Shown here in pieces: positions 30,513 to 38,927 of a DNA stretch of 64,000 nucleotides. Below the pieces are notes generated by a model. The model made no database searches. It had not been told where the DNA came from and saw nothing but the letters and a program-made list of their open reading frames with translations. The translations under genes and the position numbers were made by a program. Each line of letters starts with the position of its first letter. Positions within the stretch are counted from its first letter, which is position 1. The stretch comes from Wenzhouxiangella limi (lineage in GTDB: Bacteria > Pseudomonadota > Gammaproteobacteria > Xanthomonadales > Wenzhouxiangellaceae), in contig NZ_JAAGSC010000031.1 of the NCBI RefSeq assembly GCF_010499265.1, positions 248,001 to 312,000 of the forward strand, given 5' to 3'.

Positions 30513-31583
30513 TCAGGCCGCCGGTCCGGATCGCCAGTTCGTGATGGCGGACTCCGCCGGACGAACTGCCGCGGCGCGGCTGAACAGGGTCGCGACGACC
30601 CGGAAATAGTTGTCATGATTGGCCACGGCGTAGGGCGAATTCTGGCCGAACCGGTCCATCAGCCGCTGATGAGCCTGGCCCATATTGTGGTACGGCAGGC
30701 CGGGAAACAGGTGATGCAGCGCGTGATAACGAAGCCCCACCGGGAAAAGCCAGAGCGTGAGCCATGTCTGGCCGGTGATGTTGATCGAATCCTCCAGCTG
30801 TTCCAGGTGCGACATGGTTTCGCCGCGGCGCGCATAGCCGTGCGCGGCAAGATTACGCACCCAATTCAGGGCCATCGTCCAGCCGTGCAGCAGCCAGGCC
30901 ATCAGCCAGTGTGCCGGTTCTACCGGGCCGAACACGGTCATTGCCAGCCAGAACAGGACCCAGGCCAGCGCCAGCCACTCGACGGTCTCCAGGTGAGCGC
31001 GCTCTTTTTCCGGGAAGCGCTTTCGATAGAACGGGTTGGATGCGTAGGCCGAGCCCCGGCTGAGCAGCCATTCGCGGAAGCTCGGACTGAAGCGCGACAG
31101 GGGTCCGGCCAGACCGAAACGCGCCAGGGCCATCAGCGGCAGAATGGGGATGCGCAGCAGGTAGAGGAAGGTCTCGCGCAGCGGCGCGGCGGCCAGCGGC
31201 AGATATTCGCCGTCCCGCGGCGTGCCGAAATGGGCGCGCGAGTGGTGCTCGATGTGATTGCGATACAGAATCCAGGGCATCAGCAGTGGAATGCCCACCA
31301 GCAGGTTCCAGGCACGCTTGAACCAGGTCAACTCACCGCGCGGCATGTGGATGATCTCGTGCATGAAAGTGCCGGCCCGGTAAAAGGCGATGCCGGCCAC
31401 GATCAGACCGATAAGCTGTCCCGGCGAGCCCCAGGGGAGCGCGAAATAAGCCACGGTGGCCGTCCAGGCGACGGTGGCGCTGATCAGCAGGTCGGTCCAG
31501 TAGATCGCCGGGCTGCGCGCGAAAAGATCATCGACTTCGGCGTGCGCCTGGCGAATCCACTGCTTTTGTTCGCTTTCGTTCAT
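30513..31583 (-). CDS. Membrane fatty acid desaturase/hydroxylase, candidate sphingolipid-modifying
   Basis: A 356-residue di-iron membrane enzyme. The three histidine boxes are complete: HEIIHM (about 74-79), HIEHHSRAH (about 109-117) and HALHHLFPGLPYHN (about 285-298). Four hydrophobic segments surround them. No cytochrome b5 domain is attached, so an external electron donor is needed. It lies 44 bases after serine palmitoyltransferase, which suggests desaturation or hydroxylation of the sphingoid base or of the N-acyl chain; glycerolipid acyl chains are the alternative. Confidence 0.87.
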   Translation of the reverse strand: MNESEQKQWIRQAHAEVDDLFARSPAIYWTDLLISATVAWTATVAYFALPWGSPGQLIGLIVAGIAFYRAGTFMHEIIHMPRGELTWFKRAWNLLVGIPLLMPWILYRNHIEHHSRAHFGTPRDGEYLPLAAAPLRETFLYLLRIPILPLMALARFGLAGPLSRFSPSFREWLLSRGSAYASNPFYRKRFPEKERAHLETVEWLALAWVLFWLAMTVFGPVEPAHWLMAWLLHGWTMALNWVRNLAAHGYARRGETMSHLEQLEDSINITGQTWLTLWLFPVGLRYHALHHLFPGLPYHNMGQAHQRLMDRFGQNSPYAVANHDNYFRVVATLFSRAAAVRPAESAITNWRSGPAA

Positions 31584-31627
31584 GCTGACATTATAAGCGG
31601 CCGGCGCTAAGGCTCCTGCTATGACGC

Positions 31628-32812
31628 TCAGGCCGCAACCGTCATTTCGGTGAGCGCGGCGATGAGGAGGTCCACGTCATGGTCGCTATGGGCGGCGCTG
31701 AGCGAAATGCGCAGCAAATTGAGACCCGATGGCGTGGCCGGCGGGATCATCAGGTTGGCGTAGACGCCCGCAGCCAGCAGGCCGTTCCAGTGCGCGAGCG
31801 CAGTTTCGCGGTCGGGCAGGATAATGGCGGCGACCGGACCGGGAATGTCGCTGCCAAGGCGGTAGCCCAGTTCTTTTGCTGCCGCGTAGAATCGTTGGAA
31901 ATTGCGATGCAGCTGCGCCCGCAGGGCCTGCCCTCCGAGCAGCTTCTGCAGCGCTTTACGGGTGCCGGCAATGGTGGCCGGTGAGGGCGAAGCCGTGAAG
32001 ATATAGGGGCGGCTGGCCAGTCGCATGAGGTCGAGCTGGCGATGCGGTGATACGCAAAAACCGCCCAATCCGGCCAGGCTTTTGGAAAAAGTCCCGACGA
32101 CAAAGTCGACCCGGTCCAGCAGTCCGCAGGCTTCGGTCAGACCCAGGCCTCTGTTACCGAATACCCCGAAGGAATGGGCCTCGTCGACCAGCAGCCAGGC
32201 GCCGTGCTTTTCCTTGACCTCGACGAAGGCTTCCAGCGGCGGTTGATCGCCGAGCATGGAATACAGGCCCTCGACCACGATCAGCGCCCGGCGGGCGTCT
32301 TTGCCCAGCCGGGCGAGACGTCGGTCCAGGTTGTCGGGATCATTGTGGCGAAAGCGCAGCGTTTCGGCGTGGCTGAGACGGGCTCCATCGTAGATGCTGG
32401 CATGGCTGTCGGAGTCCAGCACAAGGTATTCGCCGCGACCGACCAGCGTCGACAGCGCCCCGAGGTTGGCCTGGTAGCCGGTCGAAAAAACGATGGCGGC
32501 CGGCCATCCAAATGCTTCGGCTAGTTCCTGCTCCAGCGCACGGTGGGCGTCGTAGCTGCCGTTGGCCATGCGCGAACCCGTGGTGCCCGAACCCAGCCCG
32601 CGCAGCGCGGCACCCGCCGCATCAACGACATCGGCATCAAAGGTCAGGCCGAGGTAGTTGTTGGTGCCGGCCAGGATGACTTCGTTGCCGTTGATAGAGC
32701 CGCGGGTTGCCGAATGAACCGATTCGATCGGCGTGGCGATCGCGGCCGGCCCGGTGCCGCTCAACGCGGATTGCGCTGCCGACAGGGGCTGAAACTTGTC
32801 AAACAGGCTCAT
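31628..32812 (-). CDS. spt: Serine palmitoyltransferase (alpha-oxoamine synthase family)
   Basis: Condenses serine with an acyl thioester to 3-oxosphinganine, the first committed step of sphingolipid synthesis. The 394-residue PLP enzyme shows GTNNYLGL (about 50), DEAHSFGVFGNRGLGL (about 212-227) and the PLP-lysine motif GTFSKSLAGLGGF (Lys near 243). The family also includes BioF, Kbl and HemA. The neighbours decide: a dedicated acyl carrier protein gene overlaps its start by four bases, followed upstream by a reductase and an acyl-AMP ligase, the same set as the Caulobacter sphingolipid genes. The soluble length fits bacterial SPT. ATG at 32812 begins MSLFDKFQPL. Confidence 0.87.
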   Translation of the reverse strand: MSLFDKFQPLSAAQSALSGTGPAAIATPIESVHSATRGSINGNEVILAGTNNYLGLTFDADVVDAAGAALRGLGSGTTGSRMANGSYDAHRALEQELAEAFGWPAAIVFSTGYQANLGALSTLVGRGEYLVLDSDSHASIYDGARLSHAETLRFRHNDPDNLDRRLARLGKDARRALIVVEGLYSMLGDQPPLEAFVEVKEKHGAWLLVDEAHSFGVFGNRGLGLTEACGLLDRVDFVVGTFSKSLAGLGGFCVSPHRQLDLMRLASRPYIFTASPSPATIAGTRKALQKLLGGQALRAQLHRNFQRFYAAAKELGYRLGSDIPGPVAAIILPDRETALAHWNGLLAAGVYANLMIPPATPSGLNLLRISLSAAHSDHDVDLLIAALTEMTVAA

Positions 32813-33078
32813 GAGCGCTCCTTCTGCAGGTGGCACAAACGCTCGGCAAGTTGGTCGAGGGTCTGGATTTCGGCCAGCATCTCGACCGGAACCGAAAGGT
32901 CCAGCTCGTCTTCAATTTCCATGACCAGGTTCATGATCTGGACCGAATCAAGCCCGACATCGCCGGTCAGGGCCGCCTGCCAGTCGATATCACCCTGCTC
33001 GGGCAGTGCCCGCCCGAGGGCCACCTGGATCGCCTGCTCGGACTGTTTGCGCAAGTCGGTCAAGAACGGGTACTCCAT
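32809..33078 (-). CDS. Acyl carrier protein dedicated to the sphingolipid locus
   Basis: An 89-residue acyl carrier protein. The phosphopantetheine-accepting serine is in GLDSVQIMNLVMEIEDEL (about residue 44), a variant of the usual DSL motif (DSV). Its stop overlaps the serine palmitoyltransferase start by four bases and its start overlaps the end of the reductase gene by 19 bases. In Caulobacter the equivalent carrier (AcpR) is charged by an acyl-ACP synthetase and hands the chain to Spt; the same hand-over is inferred here with the fatty acyl-AMP ligase two genes upstream. Confidence 0.9.
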   Translation of the reverse strand: MEYPFLTDLRKQSEQAIQVALGRALPEQGDIDWQAALTGDVGLDSVQIMNLVMEIEDELDLSVPVEMLAEIQTLDQLAERLCHLQKERS

Positions 33079-33992
33079 CCGGGAAGTTCGGTCAGCGCCG
33101 ATGCCAACTGCCGTTTCGGCCGCCAGCCTGATGACGCAAGCGCCACATTATCACCACAAACCCAGTCAGGATGTGTGAGTTCGCGCACCTTGCCGGGCGT
33201 GAGCAGAGGCTGGTGGCCCGTCAGATAGCTGATGCCCAGATTGGCGGTTGCCATCAGCGACAGCGCGAAGCGCGGCAGCCTGAGTGTGCGTGTCGGCCGG
33301 CCGCGAAGCGAGCCGGCAAGCCTGGCAAGCTCGGACCAGGTGTAGCCCGCACGGTGACCGTCGTCCAGACAGGCGGTGCGGCGCAGGGGCCAGGGACGGT
33401 CGATGAGGTGGACAATGGCATCGCAGAGATCGTCGACGTGCAGCAGCGAAAAGCGAGCCCGCGCAGGTCCAGTCTGCACCAGCCAGCCGCTCGCCAGCGC
33501 TCGCCACAGCGGCGCCAGTGCCGGGTCGGCGGGGCCGTAGATCGCCGGCGGACGGAGAATCAGCCAGTCCAGATGGCTGCTTTCAACAATCTGTTCGGCC
33601 TGGCGTTTGCTGCGGGCGTAATGAGAGATTTGCGGCAGCCGGGCCGCCAGGCTGGAAATGTGGATCAGGCGACAGCCGGGATGGGTCTGCTCCATCGCTT
33701 CGATCAACTTGCGCGTACCGACCGCGTTGACCCGCTCGAAGTCGCGTTGACGGCGGCCGGCAATGGCCGCTGCCAGATGGATGAGGCAGTCGCTGCCCTT
33801 GACCAGTTCCGCCAGGGCCCCGGGCGTGGCCAGGTCTCCGATAATTTCCGTGACGTCTTCGTGTTGCAGGCAGCGTCCGGGCGAACGCGAAAGCGCACGG
33901 ACGCGGTATCCCGACGCGAGCAGTCTTGCCACCAGAACCCTGCCGACAAAGCCGCTGGCGCCGGTCAGCGCAACGCTTTGGCGGGAACTCAC
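33060..33992 (-). CDS. NAD(P)-dependent epimerase/reductase, candidate ceramide reductase (CerR-like)
   Basis: An extended short-chain dehydrogenase of about 310 residues. The nucleotide-binding motif TGASGFVGRVLVARLLASG lies at about residues 9-27, IHISSLAAR carries the catalytic serine region, and HYARSKRQAE carries Tyr-x3-Lys (about 125-129). ILRPPAIYGPAD follows, as in 3-beta-hydroxysteroid-like epimerases. In Caulobacter an epimerase-type enzyme (CerR) reduces the 3-oxo group of oxidised ceramide; the matching position next to spt and acp supports that role here. The GTG at 33992 is my preferred start; a longer version would overlap the ligase gene by over 170 bases. Confidence 0.77.
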   Translation of the reverse strand: MSSRQSVALTGASGFVGRVLVARLLASGYRVRALSRSPGRCLQHEDVTEIIGDLATPGALAELVKGSDCLIHLAAAIAGRRQRDFERVNAVGTRKLIEAMEQTHPGCRLIHISSLAARLPQISHYARSKRQAEQIVESSHLDWLILRPPAIYGPADPALAPLWRALASGWLVQTGPARARFSLLHVDDLCDAIVHLIDRPWPLRRTACLDDGHRAGYTWSELARLAGSLRGRPTRTLRLPRFALSLMATANLGISYLTGHQPLLTPGKVRELTHPDWVCGDNVALASSGWRPKRQLASALTELPGWSTRS

Positions 33993-34008
33993 GACCGGCG
34001 CGGGTAAA

Positions 34009-35802
34009 TCAGTTTCCTGAGGGTTCAGCCGCCTCGGTGTGCGGCGTGCGTTGAACCAGTTCCCGCGGCAGGATCGGACGATCCTGAAGATCGTTGCGCT
34101 TGAGGAAGTCCAGCCGGGCGCCGCTGCGCGAGAGCTTGCCGGAAGAGGTGCGCGGCAGCGTATGCAGCGGCACCAGTTCAATCAGGCAGGCGATTCCGAA
34201 CTCGCTCTGGATGCGCTGCTTGAGGCGTTCAACCAGGGCGGCCTGGCGGAAACTGTCCTGCTCGCGACACTGCACCACGAGGACGGCCACTTCGCTGCCG
34301 TCTTCTCCGGGAATGGCAAAAGCCGAGGCGTCCTCGGCGCGGACTTCCGGCTGCTGCTCGGCCACGTACTCGAGATCCTGCGGCCAGATGTTGCGGCCGT
34401 TGATGATCAGCAGATCCTTGGCCCGGCCGGTGATGAAAAGCGCATCACCCGCGCGGTAGCCGACATCGCCCGTATTCAGCCAGCCCTTTGAATCAAGCGC
34501 CGCGGCGGTTGCGTCGGCATTGTTGGCATAGCCGCTCATGACGCTTTTGCCGCGCAGGTGGATGACGCCGCATTCGCGCTCCGCAGCCAGCTGGCCGTCG
34601 CCTTTGCGGATTTCCACCTCGAAGCCGGGCAGCGGACGCCCGCAGTTGACGAATTCAGTCACCCGCCGGTCGGCGGCTGCCGGGTTCGCTGGCTCGGCGA
34701 TGCGCTCACCGGCCAGGCGTTCGGCGTCCAGGCGGTCGGTCTCCAGGCCCTGACCCAGCGGCGCGAAGCTCACCGCCAGCGAGCATTCGGCCATGCCGTA
34801 GCAGGGCAGGAAAGCCGAGCGATCGAAGCCCGCCGGCTGCAGCGCATCGGCGAAACCCTGCAGCCACGCCGCGCGGATCATCTCGGCGCCAACCCCGGCC
34901 ACGCGCCAGGCGCTGAGGTCAAACTTCTCCAGGTCGCTGGGGCGGAGTCGACGTGCGCACAGGGCATAACCGAAAGGCGGGCTGAAGGAAATGGTTGAAC
35001 GATTGCGCGACATCAGGTTCAGCCACAGCCGCGGCCGCATGGCGAACTCCCTGGTGCCGAGATAGTCCACCGAAAGCTGGGAAATCACCGGGCCCAGGAT
35101 CAGCCCGACAAGGCCCATGTCGTGGTAGTACGGCAGCCACGACATGAAGCGATCGCCGCGCCGGATTTGTACCCCGAACTGCAGGATGCCGGCAAGGTTA
35201 TCGAGCACGGCTTCCTGGGTGATCATGGTCCCGCGCGGAAACCGGGTGCTGCCAGAGGTGTACTGAAGGTAGGCCAGTTCATCGGGTCGCGGTGGTGGCG
35301 GCAATGATGCGGCCGGCTCCAGGCGCATGAAAGCATCGAGCGTGCCAGACAACGCCAGTCCCCGTCCCACAGACGCTTCTTCGAGAAACCCGGCAAAATT
35401 TTCCGGCGCAAACGCCGCGCGCGCCTGGCAGTCTTCCAGCATCGCGCGCAGATGCGCCACGAACGCTTCGCGACCGCCCAGGTGAACGGCAGCAGGCAGC
35501 GGTACCGGCACCAGGCCGGCATACTGGCAGGCAAAAAAGAACACCGGAAAATCAGGATGGGTGTCAGCGACCAGGGCGATTCGACTGCCGCGCTCGAGCC
35601 CCATGCCATGCAGCCGGGCCGCCAGATCCTGGGCCTTGTGCCGAAGTTCGGTGTAGGTCAGGGCGCACTGCAGTTTGCCGCGGCCATCATAGAAATTGCA
35701 CCCGGTTGCGCCGCGGGAGGCGTAATCAAGCGCCTCGGCGAGGCTGCGGTAACCGGATGTCTTGAGGGGTAGGGAGTTGTCTGTCGGGGTCGGCTGCGGC
35801 AT
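34009..35802 (-). CDS. Fatty acyl-AMP ligase / acyl-ACP synthetase (AasR-like)
   Basis: A 597-residue adenylate-forming enzyme. AYLQYTSGSTRFPRGTMIT (about 180) is the AMP/phosphate loop, CYGMAECSLAV (about 325) the adenine-binding motif, and TGRAKDLLIINGRNIWPQD (about 460) the hinge. The C-terminal catalytic-lysine motif is RTSSGKLSRSGARLDFL. The overall pattern is that of stand-alone fatty acyl-AMP ligases that load carrier proteins rather than CoA. With acp, spt and the reductase downstream it matches the acyl-ACP synthetase of the Caulobacter sphingolipid genes. ATG at 35802; the Shine-Dalgarno is weak. Confidence 0.86.
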   Translation of the reverse strand: MPQPTPTDNSLPLKTSGYRSLAEALDYASRGATGCNFYDGRGKLQCALTYTELRHKAQDLAARLHGMGLERGSRIALVADTHPDFPVFFFACQYAGLVPVPLPAAVHLGGREAFVAHLRAMLEDCQARAAFAPENFAGFLEEASVGRGLALSGTLDAFMRLEPAASLPPPPRPDELAYLQYTSGSTRFPRGTMITQEAVLDNLAGILQFGVQIRRGDRFMSWLPYYHDMGLVGLILGPVISQLSVDYLGTREFAMRPRLWLNLMSRNRSTISFSPPFGYALCARRLRPSDLEKFDLSAWRVAGVGAEMIRAAWLQGFADALQPAGFDRSAFLPCYGMAECSLAVSFAPLGQGLETDRLDAERLAGERIAEPANPAAADRRVTEFVNCGRPLPGFEVEIRKGDGQLAAERECGVIHLRGKSVMSGYANNADATAAALDSKGWLNTGDVGYRAGDALFITGRAKDLLIINGRNIWPQDLEYVAEQQPEVRAEDASAFAIPGEDGSEVAVLVVQCREQDSFRQAALVERLKQRIQSEFGIACLIELVPLHTLPRTSSGKLSRSGARLDFLKRNDLQDRPILPRELVQRTPHTEAAEPSGN

Positions 35803-35872
35803 CAAAACTTGGGTTTCCCTTCTTTTTAGTCAAGGCCCGCACGGCACCTGCTGGGGAACGGACGAATCGGTC

Positions 35873-35878
35873 ATTATA
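35873..35878 (-). promoter_or_regulatory. Perfect -10 box facing the acyl-AMP ligase operon
   Basis: Read on the minus strand this is TATAAT, about 70 bases before the ligase start and in the divergent gap of the two halves of the locus. The -35 region at usual spacing (TTTTCT) is poor, so strength or an activator requirement cannot be judged. Confidence 0.4.
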
Positions 35879-35933
35879 GAGCGCCGTCACGGCAAAGAAA
35901 ACATTCGGTCCAAATCCGTTACATTCGTCAACC

Positions 35934-37064
35934 ATGTCGCCCGTTATCGTTTCTGCCGTCGACCATCGTCGTGATTGGGAAGATCTTTGGGGTCTTTCCC
36001 GCAAGCTTTATGCCGATGATCCGGCCTGGGTTGAGCCCCTGCGCGCTGAGCGCAAGACCTTGTGGTCGGACGAAAATCCCTGGTTTGAGCACGCCCATGG
36101 ACAGCTTTTCCTGGCCCGCCGGGCCGGACAGGTGGTCGGATCGATCAGCGCTCAGGTCGACCGTCTGCAGCCGCTGGAACAAGGCCGCCGGGTCGGCTAT
36201 TTCGGGCAGTTCGAGTGCACCAACGAAGCCGAAGTGGCCTCTGTTTTGTTCGAGACGGCATCGCAGTGGCTGCGGGAGCAGGGCTGCACGTGGATGCGCG
36301 GCCCCTATGATCTGGGCATCAACCAGTCCTGCGGTCTGCTCGTGTCGGGCTACGACACCCCCCCGATGATCCTCATGGGGCATGCGCGACCGTACTATCG
36401 CGAACTGCTGGAGGGCGCCGGACTGGTTCGCGAAATGGACCTGCTTGCCTATCGCGTTGCGCCGGATTTTGTCGCCCCTGCGGCCATGCGCCGCCTGCTC
36501 GAGCGCAGCCGGCGCCGGCTCTCGTTTCGCCCGCTGAACATGGATTCTTATGGCCAGGAGGTGGAACTGTTGCGGGAATTGTTCAACGATGCCTGGGCCG
36601 ACAACTGGGGATTTGTGCCGCTGACGCGAGCCGAGTTTGCCCACACCGGTCGCGAGATCCGCCGGATTCTGAACCCGGATCATGCCTGCGTTGCCGAGAT
36701 CGACGGCCAGGCGGCCGGTTTTCTCATCGCCTTGCCCAACATCAACGAGCTGATCCGTGATCTGGGTGGACGGCTTTTTCCGACCGGCTGGATCCGGCTG
36801 CTCTGGCGCCTGAAGCGGCGCGGTGCAAGCACAGCCAGGGTGCCCTTGATGGGTGTATCCAGGAAGCATCAGCGCGGACCGCTGGGAGCAGCCATCAGCT
36901 TTGGCATGATCGACAACGTGCGCCATGCGCTTCACCGAGACGGCATTCGCCATGTCGAAATGTCGTGGATCCTGGAAACCAACCAGGGCATGAACTCTCT
37001 GATCCACGCCATGGGCGGCGATCTCTACAAGCGGTATCGGATGTATGGCCGCGCGCTGGACTGA
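35934..37064 (+). CDS. GNAT-superfamily N-acyltransferase, candidate bacterial ceramide synthase (BcerS-like)
   Basis: A 376-residue GNAT-related protein. Typical stretches are YFGQFECTNEAEVASVLFE (about 86-104), GPYDLGINQSCGLLV and a second conserved block VEMSWILETNQGMNSLIHAMGG near the C-terminus (start near residue 340, shown here only to VEMSWILETNQG). The Caulobacter ceramide synthase BcerS belongs to this superfamily and acylates 3-oxosphinganine. No other N-acyltransferase candidate is present in the locus, and the divergent position beside the AasR-like ligase gene supports the role. No clear Shine-Dalgarno precedes the ATG. Confidence 0.72.
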   Translation: MSPVIVSAVDHRRDWEDLWGLSRKLYADDPAWVEPLRAERKTLWSDENPWFEHAHGQLFLARRAGQVVGSISAQVDRLQPLEQGRRVGYFGQFECTNEAEVASVLFETASQWLREQGCTWMRGPYDLGINQSCGLLVSGYDTPPMILMGHARPYYRELLEGAGLVREMDLLAYRVAPDFVAPAAMRRLLERSRRRLSFRPLNMDSYGQEVELLRELFNDAWADNWGFVPLTRAEFAHTGREIRRILNPDHACVAEIDGQAAGFLIALPNINELIRDLGGRLFPTGWIRLLWRLKRRGASTARVPLMGVSRKHQRGPLGAAISFGMIDNVRHALHRDGIRHVEMSWILETNQGMNSLIHAMGGDLYKRYRMYGRALD

Positions 37065-37869
37065 TTCGGAGCGGGCGGTGGACCGGATCGTTCTGGCCGG
37101 GGACCGGCGCACGGATGACCCGCTGGCGGTTGCCGCTGGCGTGGCCGGCAAGGCTCTGGTGCCGATCGCCGGCCGAGCCATGCTCACGCGCGTGGTCGCA
37201 ACCCTGACGAACTGGCGAACAAAAGGGCGCTTGATCGTTGTCGCGCCCGACAGCGCGCGCTATCGGCAAGCCGCACGGGAAGGGGCGGCAGGAGCGGGCG
37301 CGGAGCTGGTCTGGGTCGAGCCGGCCGCCTCGCTCGCCGGCAGTGTGCGGCAGGCCCTGGCCACCAGCAGATCGCGCCGCTGCCTGTTGCTCACGGCCGA
37401 TCATGTGTTGATGGACACCGCCTGGCTTGAGCATCTGCTCGGGGCATGTCCGATCGGAACGGCGGATCTCGCGGTCGGGCTGACCGACTGGCATGAGGTC
37501 ATGGCGCGTTTTCCTGGCAGCCGCCGCACGCGCTATCGATTCAGCAACGGCTCGAGCTGCGGAACCAACCTGTTCTTGGTCAACAACCGCGCCGGCGTGG
37601 AGCGAATCCTGGATCAGTGGCAGCAAGTCGAGCAGCAGCGCAAGAAACCGTGGCGCATCGTGTCGATGCTGGGGTGGCGCAATCTGAGTCGATATCTGGC
37701 CGGCCGGTTGAGCGTCGAGGGGGCCTTTTCGGCGCTGTCAGCGCGGCTCGGCGCTGAGGTGCGGCCGGTCCACGTGCCCGACCCGCTGGCCGCCGTGGAT
37801 GTCGACAGCGCGGCTGACCTGGCTCTTGTCGAGCAGGTGCTGGCTGAAAAGGCTCGGTCGCAATGCTGA
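37045..37869 (+). CDS. MobA-like NTP-transferase domain protein
   Basis: A protein of up to 274 residues with a nucleotidyltransferase (MobA-like, NTP_transf_3) fold. DRIVLAGDRRTDDP replaces the usual glycine-rich LAGGxSxRMG loop and is followed by AGKALVPIAGRAMLTRVV, the usual K-x-L-x-P-x-x-G-x-x-M strand. LLTADHVLMD is the metal-binding region. Two starts are possible: ATG at 37045, inside the end of the GNAT gene, or GTG at 37078 with GGAG six bases upstream, which I think more natural. It ends in a seven-base overlap with lptF. NTP-transferase genes also occur in the Caulobacter ceramide-phosphoglycerate locus; making an activated head group is inference. Confidence 0.7.
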   Translation: MAARWTDSERAVDRIVLAGDRRTDDPLAVAAGVAGKALVPIAGRAMLTRVVATLTNWRTKGRLIVVAPDSARYRQAAREGAAGAGAELVWVEPAASLAGSVRQALATSRSRRCLLLTADHVLMDTAWLEHLLGACPIGTADLAVGLTDWHEVMARFPGSRRTRYRFSNGSSCGTNLFLVNNRAGVERILDQWQQVEQQRKKPWRIVSMLGWRNLSRYLAGRLSVEGAFSALSARLGAEVRPVHVPDPLAAVDVDSAADLALVEQVLAEKARSQC

Positions 37870-38927
37870 TCGAGCGCTACCTGGCCTGCGAAATGCTGCG
37901 CCCGGTGATTGGAATCTTTGTGTTTCTGACCGTCGTCGTGCTGGTTTTCTATGCCAGTCAGTTGCTGGGCAGGGCGGCCCTGGAAGGGCTGCCCATGGGC
38001 ATTGTCCTGCGCATGGCCGGTCTGCGCCTTGGATTGTTTCTGGATGTGCTGGTGCCGATCTCTCTATTGCTGGGCACGGTGATCGGTCTGGGCAGGCTGC
38101 AGGCGGCCCACGAGATCATCGCGCTGGCCGCAGTCGGTGGCGGGCGACGGCGCGTGGTCAAGGCGCTGCTGGTTGCCGTGATCCTGATGATTGTGGTCGT
38201 TGCCGCCGCATCGATGCTGTTCCGGCCCTGGGCGTATGCCACGCTGTATGAGCTGGAGCGCGAAATGGCAGCGGAACTGAACCTGGACCGGGTCGAGCCC
38301 GGGCGCTTCCAGGTCGGCGACGAGCAGTGGCTGATCTATGCCCAGGGCCGCTCCGAAGCCGGCCTGGAAGACGTCATGGTGCGCCAGCGCGCCGAGCAGT
38401 TCAGCGGCCTGATTCGCGCTCAGCGTTTGATCCAGGAATCCGCCGGGGATGGTGTTGTCCGTCTCGTGTTCGAGGGCGATGTGCACAGCTACACCATGGC
38501 GTCGGAAGGCGAACCCGATATCGTTGCCCGTTTTGATCGTTTCGCCATGCTGCTTCGGGTACGGGAACCGCCGGGTCGCGAGCGCCTGCGCAGGGCCATG
38601 TCAACGCGCCGTCTGCTGGACGATCCAACCCCCACCGAGATGGCCGAATTGCAATGGCGCCTCGTTGGCCCGGTCACCGTGCTGGTGCTGGGCCTGGCCG
38701 GTCTGGCCCTGAGCCGGATCAATCCGCGCAGCGGTCAGTCCGCCCGGGTGCTTAGCGCAACCCTGGTGGGGACGCTGTATTTCAGCGCCATGGGCGTGGT
38801 CATCAACTGGGTGGAACAAGCCCGATTTCCGTTCGTTCCCGGAGGTTTTGCCGTGCCCCTGGTGGTGTTGATGGTACTGGGCGTTCGCTACTGGCTGGTG
38901 CAGCGTGGGCCGGGGCCGCCGCTGTGA
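37863..38927 (+). CDS. lptF: LPS export permease LptF
   Basis: LptF pairs with LptG and the ATPase LptB to pull lipopolysaccharide from the inner membrane into the Lpt bridge. The 354-residue protein starts MLIERYLACEMLRPV, has three N-terminal helices, a periplasmic beta-jellyroll (about 130-245) and three C-terminal helices beginning ELQWRLVGPVTVLVLGLAGL with SRINPRSGQSARVL, as in other LptF proteins. Its start overlaps the NTP-transferase gene, so its translation is tied to the probable sphingolipid genes rather than to pepA as in E. coli. It may be the cell's only LptF or a second copy; the window cannot tell. Confidence 0.88.
   Translation: MLIERYLACEMLRPVIGIFVFLTVVVLVFYASQLLGRAALEGLPMGIVLRMAGLRLGLFLDVLVPISLLLGTVIGLGRLQAAHEIIALAAVGGGRRRVVKALLVAVILMIVVVAAASMLFRPWAYATLYELEREMAAELNLDRVEPGRFQVGDEQWLIYAQGRSEAGLEDVMVRQRAEQFSGLIRAQRLIQESAGDGVVRLVFEGDVHSYTMASEGEPDIVARFDRFAMLLRVREPPGRERLRRAMSTRRLLDDPTPTEMAELQWRLVGPVTVLVLGLAGLALSRINPRSGQSARVLSATLVGTLYFSAMGVVINWVEQARFPFVPGGFAVPLVVLMVLGVRYWLVQRGPGPPL

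Noticed and set aside
31628-32812. Calling the PLP enzyme BioF or glycine C-acetyltransferase
   Set aside because: No biotin or threonine-catabolism genes nearby; the overlapping acp and adjacent acyl-AMP ligase, reductase and GNAT genes fit serine palmitoyltransferase.
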